From DATCZB01 sp035513215 (GTDB lineage Bacteria > Pseudomonadota > Gammaproteobacteria > Steroidobacterales > Rariloculaceae): a DNA stretch of 64,000 nucleotides. Below are positions 1 through 8,078 of this stretch, piece by piece. The notes beneath the pieces were generated by a model that ran no database searches, had not been told where the DNA came from, and was given only the letters and a program-made list of their open reading frames with translations. A program made the translations under genes and the position numbers. Within the stretch, counting starts at the first letter, position 1. Every line of letters begins with the position of its first letter. Location of the stretch: positions 38,043 to 102,042 of the forward strand of contig DATKCK010000015.1 in NCBI GenBank assembly GCA_035513215.1, written 5' to 3'.

Positions 1-494
1 GCGGGATTGGCCGTGTAGGGCGAGAACGCCATGAAGCTGAATCCGCCGGCCGGCACCATCATGCTCGCGAGCGCCGCCGGGCCCGAGGGCAACGGCGATT
101 CGCCGGGGACGATGCTGTTCTCCCTCAGCATGAACGCGACGAGGTTGGCGTAGTCGGCCGGCGCGAGCGAACCGGGGCTTTGCTGGGGCATCGTCGTTTG
201 CGTCACATCGAAGAGCACGACGGCGCTTTTGCCCCCGTACTTCTGCATGAACTGCGGGCCCTTCAGCGAGGAACCGAGCGGGCCGTCGTCGAGGTTGGCA
301 CCGTGGCAGGCGACGCAGGCACTGGCATAGAGCGCGGCGCCGGCCTCGGCCTGTGCGATCGTGAACGACAGCGCCGTTTCCTGCGCCTTCGCCTGCCCGA
401 GCAGCACGCCGATCGATGCCAGAGCCAGCGAGCCTCTGATCAGCTTCGCAAGCGGTAACCCGTCTTGAAAATCCAGGCGATGACGGCCAGGCAC
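1..494 (-). CDS. c-type cytochrome, partial (C-terminal end outside the window)
   Basis: The reverse strand reads a secretion signal (hydrophobic LALASIGVLLGQAKAQ), then one heme c motif, CVACH, and further on a PQQSPGSLAPADYANLVAFML stretch typical of small cytochromes that accept electrons from periplasmic dehydrogenases. The frame stays open to base 1, so the C-terminus is missing. No ATG fits. A GTG at 494 would overlap the end of the exporter permease by 55 bases and gives an n-region followed by a good h-region; an internal GTG near 410 would leave almost no signal peptide. The start is therefore uncertain. The likely role is periplasmic electron transfer; the partner dehydrogenase is probably beyond the window edge. 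Confidence 0.75.
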   Translation of the reverse strand, partial: MPGRHRLDFQDGLPLAKLIRGSLALASIGVLLGQAKAQETALSFTIAQAEAGAALYASACVACHGANLDDGPLGSSLKGPQFMQKYGGKSAVVLFDVTQTTMPQQSPGSLAPADYANLVAFMLRENSIVPGESPLPSGPAALASMMVPAGGFSFMAFSPYTANP

Positions 495-1197
495 GCTCCG
501 AGGAAGAGGCAGGTCATGGCGATGCTGACCGGAACGCTGACATCGGAATTTTCGTAGAAGCTCCATCGGAATCCACTGATGAGATAGACCACGGGGTTGA
601 ACAGCGTAATCTTCTGCCAGATCTCGGGCAGCATGGAGATAGAGTAGAAGGTGCCGCCGAGAAAGGCCAGCGGCGTGACGATCAGGAGCGGCACGACCTG
701 TAGCTGCTCGAAGCTGTCGGCCCAGATGCCGATGATGAAGCCGAGCATCGCGAAGGCGATGCCGGTCAGGAATAGGAAGAACAGCATCAGGAACGGATGG
801 GCGATCTCGAACGACACAAAAAGCTTGGCCGTGAACAGAATGATCAGGCCGAGCAGGATCGCCTTGCTGGCCGCCGCGCCGACGTAACCGAGAACGATCT
901 CGACATGCGAGACCGGCGCGGACAGCACTTCGTAAATGGTGCCGATGAATCGCGGGAAGTAAATGCCGAATGAGGCGTTCGACAATGCCTGGGTCAGCAG
1001 GGACAGCATGATCAGTCCGGGCACGATGAAGGCGCCGTAATCGATGCCTTCGACCGACTGTATGCGCGAGCCGATTGCGGCCCCGAACACGACGAAGTAG
1101 AGGCTCGTCGATAGCACCGGCGAGAGGACGCTCTGACCGAGTGTGCGCCAGGTGCGCGCCATCTCGTAGAAGTAAATCGCTTTGACGGCGTACCAGT

Positions 1198-1201
<4 letters not shown>
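440..1201 (-). CDS. yadH: ABC-2 type transporter permease (YadH-like)
   Basis: 253 residues with about six hydrophobic segments and the conserved motif PLAFLGGTFYSISMLPEIWQ near residue 180, which is characteristic of ABC-2 export permeases of the YadH/NodJ type. The length matches E. coli YadH (about 256). It overlaps the upstream ATPase gene by four bases (ATGA), so the pair is translationally coupled. It would form the membrane channel of an exporter in the inner membrane. The substrate is unknown; the family includes polysaccharide and drug exporters, and nothing here decides between them. Confidence 0.88.
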
Positions 1202-2124
<923 letters not shown>

Positions 2125-2157
2125 CAGGGAGATTCATCGTGTGCGAGAAGAGCGCCC

Positions 2158-2185
2158 ATCATAGTGATCGGTTGGCGAGTAACAA
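2158..2185 (-). promoter_or_regulatory. putative sigma-70 promoter of the yadGH-like operon
   Basis: On the reverse strand TTGTTA (2185-2180) and TATGAT (2163-2158) are separated by 16 bases. Transcription would start near 2151, about 27 bases before the ATPase ATG at 2124. The -10 matches consensus at five of six positions. The call is by eye only. Confidence 0.45.
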
Positions 2186-2238
2186 GCTCTGAGAGACATA
2201 CGGCTCGAAAGTTCATTCGGACGCTTCAGCAAAGAGGC

Positions 2239-3195
2239 TCAGCTCGCCCCGCGCCGGTCGAGGCGGTCGACGAGCTCGGGCACGGCCGTGAAGAGATCGG
2301 CGACGAGCACGATGTCCGCTGCGGCGCAGATCGGCGCCTGCGCGTCCTTGTTGATCGCAACGATCGTCCCGGCATCCCTGATTCCCGTCAGATGCTGAAT
2401 CGCGCCCGAGACGCCGATGCCGAGATAAAGCCCGGGCGCGACGATCTTGCCGGTCTGCCCGACCTGCAGCTCGTTCGGCATCCAGCCCGAGTCGACCGCC
2501 GCGCGCGATGCGCCGACGGCCGCGCCGAGGCGCGCTGCGAGCCCTTCGATCAGCGCCACGCCCGCCGGGCCGCCGAGCCCGCGGCCGCCGACGACGACGG
2601 TCGAGGCCGTCTGCAGATCGGGCCCCGTCCGGTGGTCGCCGCGCCGCTCGACGAATCGCGTGTGCGCCGGCAGCTCGACGTCGAGCGTAAGCGCCTCGAT
2701 CGGAGCGTCCGCCTCGTCTGCGGGCGCGGAGAACGCGGTCGGCCGAACCGTCGCGAAGACGGTCCTCTCGGGGTCCGCTTCCACGGTAACGATAGCGTTG
2801 CCGGCGTAGACGGGCCGGCGAAACCGGTAGGGGCCGTCGATCGCGACGATGTCGCTCAGCGCGCCGGCGCCGCGAAGCGCCGCGGCGCGCGGAATCAGGT
2901 CCTTGCCGAAGGTCGTTGCCGGCGCCAGCACGTGCGTGTACTCGCTCGCGAGCTCCGCGACCTGCGAAGCCCAGACGGCCGCGAGGCAGGGAGAATTCTC
3001 GACACGGGCAAGCAGCCGCACGCGGCCGACGCCGCCGATGCGGGCGGCCGATCTCGCCACGCTCTCGCCACCCGCCGCCAGCACGGCGACATCGACACCC
3101 TGAGGCGCCAGCGCCCGAAGCGCCCCGATCACATTGAGCGTCGCGGGCGCAAGCTCGGCATCGTCGTGCTCGGCGATGACGAGAACGCGGGTCAT
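2239..3195 (-). CDS. etfA: electron transfer flavoprotein subunit alpha
   Basis: 318 residues. The C-terminal FAD domain is clear: GGRGLGG at 203-209, QVGQTGK at 244-250, GVSGAIQH at 261-268 and INKDAQAPI at 281-289. The N-terminal part is the alternating alpha/beta domain shared with the beta subunit. It overlaps etfB by four bases. With EtfB it carries electrons from acyl-CoA and related flavoprotein dehydrogenases to ETF:quinone oxidoreductase, which is not in the window. EtfB-EtfA order downstream of malate synthase suggests a catabolic block feeding acetyl-CoA oxidation. Confidence 0.95.
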   Translation of the reverse strand: MTRVLVIAEHDDAELAPATLNVIGALRALAPQGVDVAVLAAGGESVARSAARIGGVGRVRLLARVENSPCLAAVWASQVAELASEYTHVLAPATTFGKDLIPRAAALRGAGALSDIVAIDGPYRFRRPVYAGNAIVTVEADPERTVFATVRPTAFSAPADEADAPIEALTLDVELPAHTRFVERRGDHRTGPDLQTASTVVVGGRGLGGPAGVALIEGLAARLGAAVGASRAAVDSGWMPNELQVGQTGKIVAPGLYLGIGVSGAIQHLTGIRDAGTIVAINKDAQAPICAAADIVLVADLFTAVPELVDRLDRRGAS

Positions 3196-3944
3196 GGGAT
3201 CAGCCCGCGCTCGTCGAGGATCGCGACGAGCTCATCGACGGACTCGACGCGAATCCCGGCGGTGCGTGAAGGCGGCGGTGTCGTCTCGATCACGCGAAAT
3301 TGCGATTCCGGCTCGATGCCGAGGCCTGTCAGCGTCAGCGTCTCTATCGGCAGCTTCTTGGCCTTCAGCAGCTGCGGCAGCTTGACGTAACGCGGCTCGT
3401 TCAGCCTGAGATCCGCCGTGACGACGGCCGGCAGATCGAGCTCGAGCACCTCGATGCCCTGGTCGATCTCGCGCGCCACCGTCACGGTCGACTCGCCGAG
3501 TCGGATCTCGGAAGCGAAGGTCGCCTGGGGCCGGCCCCAGAGTCCGGCCAGTATCTGGCCGGTCTGGTTGTTGTCGGAGTCGATAGCCTGCTTGCCGAGC
3601 AGGATCAGGAACGGTTGCTCGCGTTCGGCCACGGCGAGCAGGCTGCGGGCGACCGTCAGCGGCTCGAGCGCGCCCTCGGCCTCGATCCGGATCGCGCGGT
3701 CGGCGCCCATCGCCAGCGCCTGGCGAAGCTGCTGCTCGACCTCGGCCGGCCCGAGCGAGACCGCAACGACCTCGTCGGCGCGCGAGGCTTCGCGGATCCT
3801 GAGCGCCTCCTCGAGAGCGATCTCGCAGAATGGGTTCAAGCTCATCTTGACGCCGTCGGTGACGACGCCGCTGCCGTCGGGACGCAGGTGCACGCGAACG
3901 CCGTGATCGATGACGCGTTTCAGGCCGACGAGAATTCGACGCAT
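3192..3944 (-). CDS. etfB: electron transfer flavoprotein subunit beta
   Basis: 250 residues, normal for the family. It begins RRILVGLKRVIDH, keeps the SLNPFCEIALEEALR AMP-binding-region motif around residues 35-50 and the DLPAVVTADLRLNEPRY segment around residues 170-190, all typical of EtfB. It starts eight bases after the malate synthase stop and overlaps etfA by four bases, so the three genes are probably one transcript. The product is a cytoplasmic heterodimer with EtfA that binds AMP and FAD. Confidence 0.95.
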   Translation of the reverse strand: MRRILVGLKRVIDHGVRVHLRPDGSGVVTDGVKMSLNPFCEIALEEALRIREASRADEVVAVSLGPAEVEQQLRQALAMGADRAIRIEAEGALEPLTVARSLLAVAEREQPFLILLGKQAIDSDNNQTGQILAGLWGRPQATFASEIRLGESTVTVAREIDQGIEVLELDLPAVVTADLRLNEPRYVKLPQLLKAKKLPIETLTLTGLGIEPESQFRVIETTPPPSRTAGIRVESVDELVAILDERGLIP

Positions 3945-3951
3945 ACCGCTG

Positions 3952-6132
3952 CTAGGGCCGGGCGAGACGGGCTTTGAACTCCTTGCGGCGCTCGATCAGC
4001 AGGTGCTCGGTATATCCGTTCGGTTGTCGGCGGCCCGCGAACACGAGATCGAGCGCGGCCGTGAATGCAATGCTCGAATCGTAGTCGGGCGCGATGTTGC
4101 GGTACGCTGGATCGCCCGCGTTTTGCGCGTCGACGACTTTGGCCATGCGCTTCAGCGCGTCGGTGACCTCGGCCTCGTCGAGCAGGCCGTGATGCAGCCA
4201 GTTGGCGATATGCTGCGACGAGATGCGAAGCGTCGCGCGGTCTTCCATGAGCCCGACGTTGTTGATGTCGGGAACCGTCGAGCAGCCGACTCCCTGTTCG
4301 ACCCAGCGGACGACGTAGCCGAGGATTCCCTGGGCGTTGTTGTCGAGCTCGCGGCGGATCTCGTCTGCCCCGAGCTTCCGGTCGAGCAGGAGCGGCGGCG
4401 TCAGAATGTCGGCGAGGCTCGCGCGCGCACGCTGCTCGAGCTCATGCTGCCTTGCGCCGACGTCGACGCGATGGTAATGAACGGCGTGCAGCGTCGCGGC
4501 CGTCGGCGACGGAACCCAGGCGCAGCTCGCTCCGGCCCGCGGGTGCCCGATCTTGGCATCGAGCATCTGCGCCATCTCGGCCGGCATGGCCCACATCCCC
4601 TTGCCGATCTGCGCGTGGCCCGGCAGCCCGGTCGCGAGCCCGACGTCGACGTTCCAGTCCTCGTAAGCCAGCATCCACGGCGCGGATTTGATCTCGGGCT
4701 TCGGGATCATCGGAGCGGCTTCCATGTGCGTGTGGATCTCGTCGCCGGTGCGGTCGAGGAAGCCCGTGTTGATGAAGATGACGCGCTCGCTCGCGGCCCG
4801 GATGCACTCGGCCAGGTTGACGGTCGTTCGTCGCTCCTCGTCCATGATGCCGATTTTGAGCGTGTTTTTCGGCAGCCCGAATGCCGCCTCGACGAGCGCG
4901 AAGAGCTCGACCGAGAGCGCGACCTCCTCGGGGCCGTGCTGCTTCGGCTTGACGGCGTAGATGCTGCCGGTCCGGCTGTTGCGATAGCGGCCCGTGCCGT
5001 TGAGATCGTGCATCGCCGCGAGCGTCGTGATGACGCAGTCGAGAAACGTTTCGGGGATAGGCTCGCCTTTCGCAGTCGTCACGGCATCGGTTTCGACGTG
5101 GGCGCCGATGTGCCGCACGAGCAGCAGGCTTCGGCCCGGCAGGACGAGCTCGCTACCCGTGGCGGCGGTGAAGATCCGATCCGGCTCGAGGCGGCGCTCG
5201 ATCGTGTTCCCGCCCTTCTCGAATCGCGTCGTCAGCACGCCGCGCATGATGCCGTTCCAGTTGGCGTAGACGAGAGTCTTGTCTTCTGCGTCGACGGCGG
5301 CGACGGAATCCTCGCAATCGATGATCGTCGTCACCGCGCTCTCGAGCACGACATCGCGGACGCCGGCCGCATGCTGCCGGCCTATCGGATGCTCGGGATC
5401 GATCTCGAGCTCGATGTGCAGGCCGTGATGTCGCAAAAGGACGGCCTCGAGGCGCGTCGGCTCGCCGCGAAAGCCCACGAATGCGGCCGGATCTGCGAGC
5501 GTCGTCGGCGGTCCATCGCGCCGTGACAGCTCGAGCACCGAGCCCGCGATCCCGAACCCGCTGACACTCGACCAGGCGCCGTCGGCCAGCGGCACCGCCT
5601 CCTCGAGAAAATCGTTGGTCCAGGCGATGACCTTGTCGCCGCGCACGGGGTCGTAGCCGCCGCCGGCCTTCGTGTCGCCGGATTGCGGGATGACGTCGGT
5701 TCCATAGAGCGCGTCGTAGAGGCTGCCCCAGCGCGCATTGGCGGCGTTGAGTGCATAGCGCGCCTTGTCGACGGGCACCACGAGTTGAGGCCCGGCGAGC
5801 GTTGCGATCTCGGGATCGATATTGCCGGTCGTGACTTCAAACGGCTCGCCCTCGGGAACGAGATAGCCGATCGACTCGAGGAATTCGCGGTAGGCGACAC
5901 CGTCGAGCGGCGAACCTGCGCGGGCTTTGAGCCACTGATCGATTCGAGCCTGGATCTCGTCGCGCTTTGCGAGCAGGGCCTTGTTCCTTGGGCCGAGCGC
6001 GGTGACGATGTCGGCAAGCGTCTTCCAGACGGTATCTGCGCCGATGCCGGTCCCCGGCGCGATGTCTTCCCGGACGAGCTCATCCAGCTCGCGGGCCACC
6101 CTGAGCCCGCCGACGTCGACGTATTCGGTCAT
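3952..6132 (-). CDS. glcB: malate synthase G
   Basis: 726 residues, the length of bacterial malate synthase G (about 723). The diagnostic blocks are present: NDFLEEAVPL, GRSLLLVRHIG, KIGIMDEERRTTVNL, FINTGFLDRTGDEIHTHMEA and AWVPSPTAATLHAVHYH. The enzyme condenses glyoxylate with acetyl-CoA to give malate in the cytoplasm. Isocitrate lyase is not in this window, so the glyoxylate may come from elsewhere, for example glycolate or purine breakdown. etfBA follow immediately and a 30-residue ORF precedes it by 11 bases. No strong ribosome binding site is seen, which would fit coupling to the upstream small ORF. Confidence 0.97.
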   Translation of the reverse strand: MTEYVDVGGLRVARELDELVREDIAPGTGIGADTVWKTLADIVTALGPRNKALLAKRDEIQARIDQWLKARAGSPLDGVAYREFLESIGYLVPEGEPFEVTTGNIDPEIATLAGPQLVVPVDKARYALNAANARWGSLYDALYGTDVIPQSGDTKAGGGYDPVRGDKVIAWTNDFLEEAVPLADGAWSSVSGFGIAGSVLELSRRDGPPTTLADPAAFVGFRGEPTRLEAVLLRHHGLHIELEIDPEHPIGRQHAAGVRDVVLESAVTTIIDCEDSVAAVDAEDKTLVYANWNGIMRGVLTTRFEKGGNTIERRLEPDRIFTAATGSELVLPGRSLLLVRHIGAHVETDAVTTAKGEPIPETFLDCVITTLAAMHDLNGTGRYRNSRTGSIYAVKPKQHGPEEVALSVELFALVEAAFGLPKNTLKIGIMDEERRTTVNLAECIRAASERVIFINTGFLDRTGDEIHTHMEAAPMIPKPEIKSAPWMLAYEDWNVDVGLATGLPGHAQIGKGMWAMPAEMAQMLDAKIGHPRAGASCAWVPSPTAATLHAVHYHRVDVGARQHELEQRARASLADILTPPLLLDRKLGADEIRRELDNNAQGILGYVVRWVEQGVGCSTVPDINNVGLMEDRATLRISSQHIANWLHHGLLDEAEVTDALKRMAKVVDAQNAGDPAYRNIAPDYDSSIAFTAALDLVFAGRRQPNGYTEHLLIERRKEFKARLARP

Positions 6133-6143
6133 TCGGCAGCGGC

Positions 6144-6236
6144 CTAGAGAAGACCGCCGATATCGATGCCGAGCGAGAGCGCGGCGGCTACCGGCATGCC
6201 GATGAGCAGGCTCCTGAGCATGGCACGTCTTTGCAT
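6144..6236 (-). CDS. small hydrophobic peptide, 30 residues, unknown
   Basis: Reverse-strand ORF ATG 6236 to TAG 6144 encoding MQRRAMLRSLLIGMPVAAAL followed by SLGIDIGGLL. It has a basic N-terminus (RR...R) and one hydrophobic stretch, so it could be a single-span membrane peptide or a leader. GGGAG sits about 12 bases before the ATG. It lies between the aldo/keto reductase-like gene and glcB, 11 bases before glcB, in the same direction. It could be a real small protein, a translated leader that couples to glcB, or the leftover start of a lost Tat protein. No family is recognised. Confidence 0.4.
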   Translation of the reverse strand: MQRRAMLRSLLIGMPVAAALSLGIDIGGLL

Positions 6237-6264
6237 GATCGGTTTCACTCCCGTAAGAGATAAC

Positions 6265-7179
6265 TCAGAGGGCGTCGATGAAGTCGCGCATCCTCCGTCT
6301 TGCTGCTTCGTCGGGCAGCGGGCCCAATGCCGCCTGCGCGTTCTCCCTCATGTGCTCCGGGTCGCTGGTCTCGGTGAGCACGCAGGTCAGGTGCGGGTTC
6401 GCGAGTATATACTTCAGCGAAAACTGCGCCCAGCTCGCGCAGTCGAAAGCCTCCGTCCAGGCAGGCAGCGACTCGTTCTCGAGCCGGTCGAAATAGGCGC
6501 CGTTCATGAAGGGTCGATTGACGATCACGCCGATGCCGCGGTCGGCGAGCATCGGCAGGAAGCGGGATTCGGACTCGCGCTCCGTGATCGAGTAGTTGAT
6601 CTGCACAAAGTCCGGCGTTTCGCGCGCGAGGAACGCTTCGAGCGCGTCATAAAGCCCCGCTTCGGCGACCGTGACGCCGATGTACCTGGCGCGGCCGCTG
6701 TCCTTGAACGACCGCAGTGACGGCCAATGCGTATCGACGTCGGTCAGGCTGAAGATCTGCGCGAGATCGATCGGGTCGCGGCCGTAGTTTTCGAGCGCCG
6801 CCTCGAGCTGAGCTATACCGGCTTCGCGGCCCGTCTGGTCGATCTTGGTCGTGACGAAGAGCGCCCCGCGCAGATCCGACGCGTTGATGACCTCGCCGAA
6901 GGCGGCATCGTTAGCCGCGTTTCTCGGCCACGTGTCGACGACCGCGCCGCCGTTCGCGACCAGCTCACGCAGGACTGCCGCGAGCGGCGCGGGACCGTTG
7001 ACGGCGATCTCCTGGACGACCTTGCTCGAGCCGAGCCCGATGACGGGCAGCGACTCGCCGGTGCCGGGAATCGCGCGCCTCGGCATCGCCGCCTGCGCCA
7101 TGACCGACGACGTCCCGGCGACGCCGAGCGCTCCGGCGAGCGCGAGGATCTGTCTTCGATCGATTCTGATTCCGTCCAT
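6265..7179 (-). CDS. Tat-exported aldo/keto reductase family protein, catalytic residues altered
   Basis: 304 residues. The N-terminus IDRRQILALAGALGVAGTSS looks like a twin-arginine signal and is followed by MAQA. The rest follows the aldo/keto reductase barrel: GLGSSKV, VVDTWPR (Asp82), TTKID (Lys112), DSGRARYIGVTV and FVQINYSITER. In classical members a Tyr follows the Asp by five residues and a His stands where QIF has Phe143; both are missing here. It is therefore a member by fold, but the usual proton-donor tetrad is incomplete. A periplasmic reductase without NADPH supply would be odd as well, so an unusual or non-redox role is possible. Confidence 0.8.
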   Translation of the reverse strand: MDGIRIDRRQILALAGALGVAGTSSVMAQAAMPRRAIPGTGESLPVIGLGSSKVVQEIAVNGPAPLAAVLRELVANGGAVVDTWPRNAANDAAFGEVINASDLRGALFVTTKIDQTGREAGIAQLEAALENYGRDPIDLAQIFSLTDVDTHWPSLRSFKDSGRARYIGVTVAEAGLYDALEAFLARETPDFVQINYSITERESESRFLPMLADRGIGVIVNRPFMNGAYFDRLENESLPAWTEAFDCASWAQFSLKYILANPHLTCVLTETSDPEHMRENAQAALGPLPDEAARRRMRDFIDAL

Positions 7180-7267
7180 GGGCGAAGCTTATCACCTCGA
7201 CCACGGCGCGCGGCTAGCCGGGCATCGGGGGGAGGGGGGAGAAACGGCCCGGCCGGCCGCGCGAGCC

Positions 7268-7438
7268 TCAGTGAACCGACGGTGAGCAGGGAACGATGGC
7301 GAGCAGCTTGCCGAGCGCCTCGGCGCTCGCGTCGCTGTGAAGCCATTCGGCCACTTCGGGACGCCAGGCGCGCATGTTGAGCTCGATGAGCTCGAGATAG
7401 GCGTGGATGGCGGCTTCGTTCAGGTAATGCGGTTCCAT
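7268..7438 (-). CDS. small hypothetical protein, 56 residues
   Basis: Reverse-strand ORF starting MEPHYLNEAAIHAYLELIEL and ending in VPCSPSVH. Most codons end in G or C, as in the confirmed genes nearby, which supports coding. It is soluble and probably helical, with acidic and aromatic residues. No family is recognised. It is divergent from the molybdenum hydroxylase operon and precedes the aldo/keto reductase-like gene by about 90 bases on the same strand. The ribosome binding site is weak, so the start is uncertain. Confidence 0.5.
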   Translation of the reverse strand: MEPHYLNEAAIHAYLELIELNMRAWRPEVAEWLHSDASAEALGKLLAIVPCSPSVH

Positions 7439-7580
7439 GACCCCGATATGCGGGCGGCGGCAACGTAACTCAAGGGCGGGCCGATGTCGCGAGCGCGAGC
7501 GGCCGTCCCCCGCCGCTTGGGCGAGCGGCGCCGTTATCATAGACTTCAGGCACGACGCTGCCGCAAACGGGGGAAACCAG

Positions 7581-8078
7581 ATGCTCGAGCTCAATATCAA
7601 CGGCCGCAACTTCGAGGTCGGCGATGACGTTGATCCGGCGACGCCGCTTCTGTGGGTGCTCAGGGACACGCTCGGTCTCGTCGGCACGAAGTACGGCTGC
7701 GGCATCGGTCAGTGCAGCGCCTGCACGGTGCACGTCAACGGCGCGCCGCTCCAGTCCTGCCAGCTCCCGCTCGAAAGCGCCGTCGGGCAGCGCATCACGA
7801 CGATCGAGGGCCTGGCAGAGGACGGGCAGCTGACGGCCGTTCAGCAGGCCTGGATCGAGGAGGACGTCGCGCAGTGCGGATACTGCCAGGCCGGGCAAAT
7901 CATGCGCGCGACGGCGCTGCTCGAGCAGAACCCGTCGCCGAGCGACGCCGACATCGACTCGTACATGTCGGCGAACATCTGCCGGTGCGGCACCTACAAC
8001 CGCATACGCCGGGCGATTCACAGGGCCGCGGAGCGCCTTGCCGCCAACGGCCGCCAGAACACGAGGGGGGTTGCGTAA
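7581..8078 (+). CDS. iorA: (2Fe-2S)-binding subunit of molybdenum hydroxylase (isoquinoline 1-oxidoreductase alpha-like)
   Basis: 165 residues. Cys40, 45, 48 and 60 form the plant-type cluster (CGIGQCSAC...C), and Cys99, 102, 134 and 136 form the second cluster (CGYC...CRC), exactly the layout of the small subunit of xanthine-dehydrogenase-type enzymes. The ATG at 7581 has GGGGGA nine bases upstream. Its stop overlaps the start of the large subunit (TAATG). The protein relays electrons from the molybdenum centre. In the two-subunit IorAB type the final acceptor is usually a membrane cytochrome rather than FAD/NAD, and no FAD subunit is found here. The substrate is not known. Confidence 0.92.
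   Translation: MLELNINGRNFEVGDDVDPATPLLWVLRDTLGLVGTKYGCGIGQCSACTVHVNGAPLQSCQLPLESAVGQRITTIEGLAEDGQLTAVQQAWIEEDVAQCGYCQAGQIMRATALLEQNPSPSDADIDSYMSANICRCGTYNRIRRAIHRAAERLAANGRQNTRGVA

Noticed and set aside
2164..3390. Long rightward open frame of about 400 codons over etfA and etfB
   Set aside because: It is an Arg/Gly/Ala-rich antisense shadow of two well-supported genes. High GC makes such frames common, and many similar ones occur across the window (for example 3910-5526, 14119-16377 and 59546-60889).
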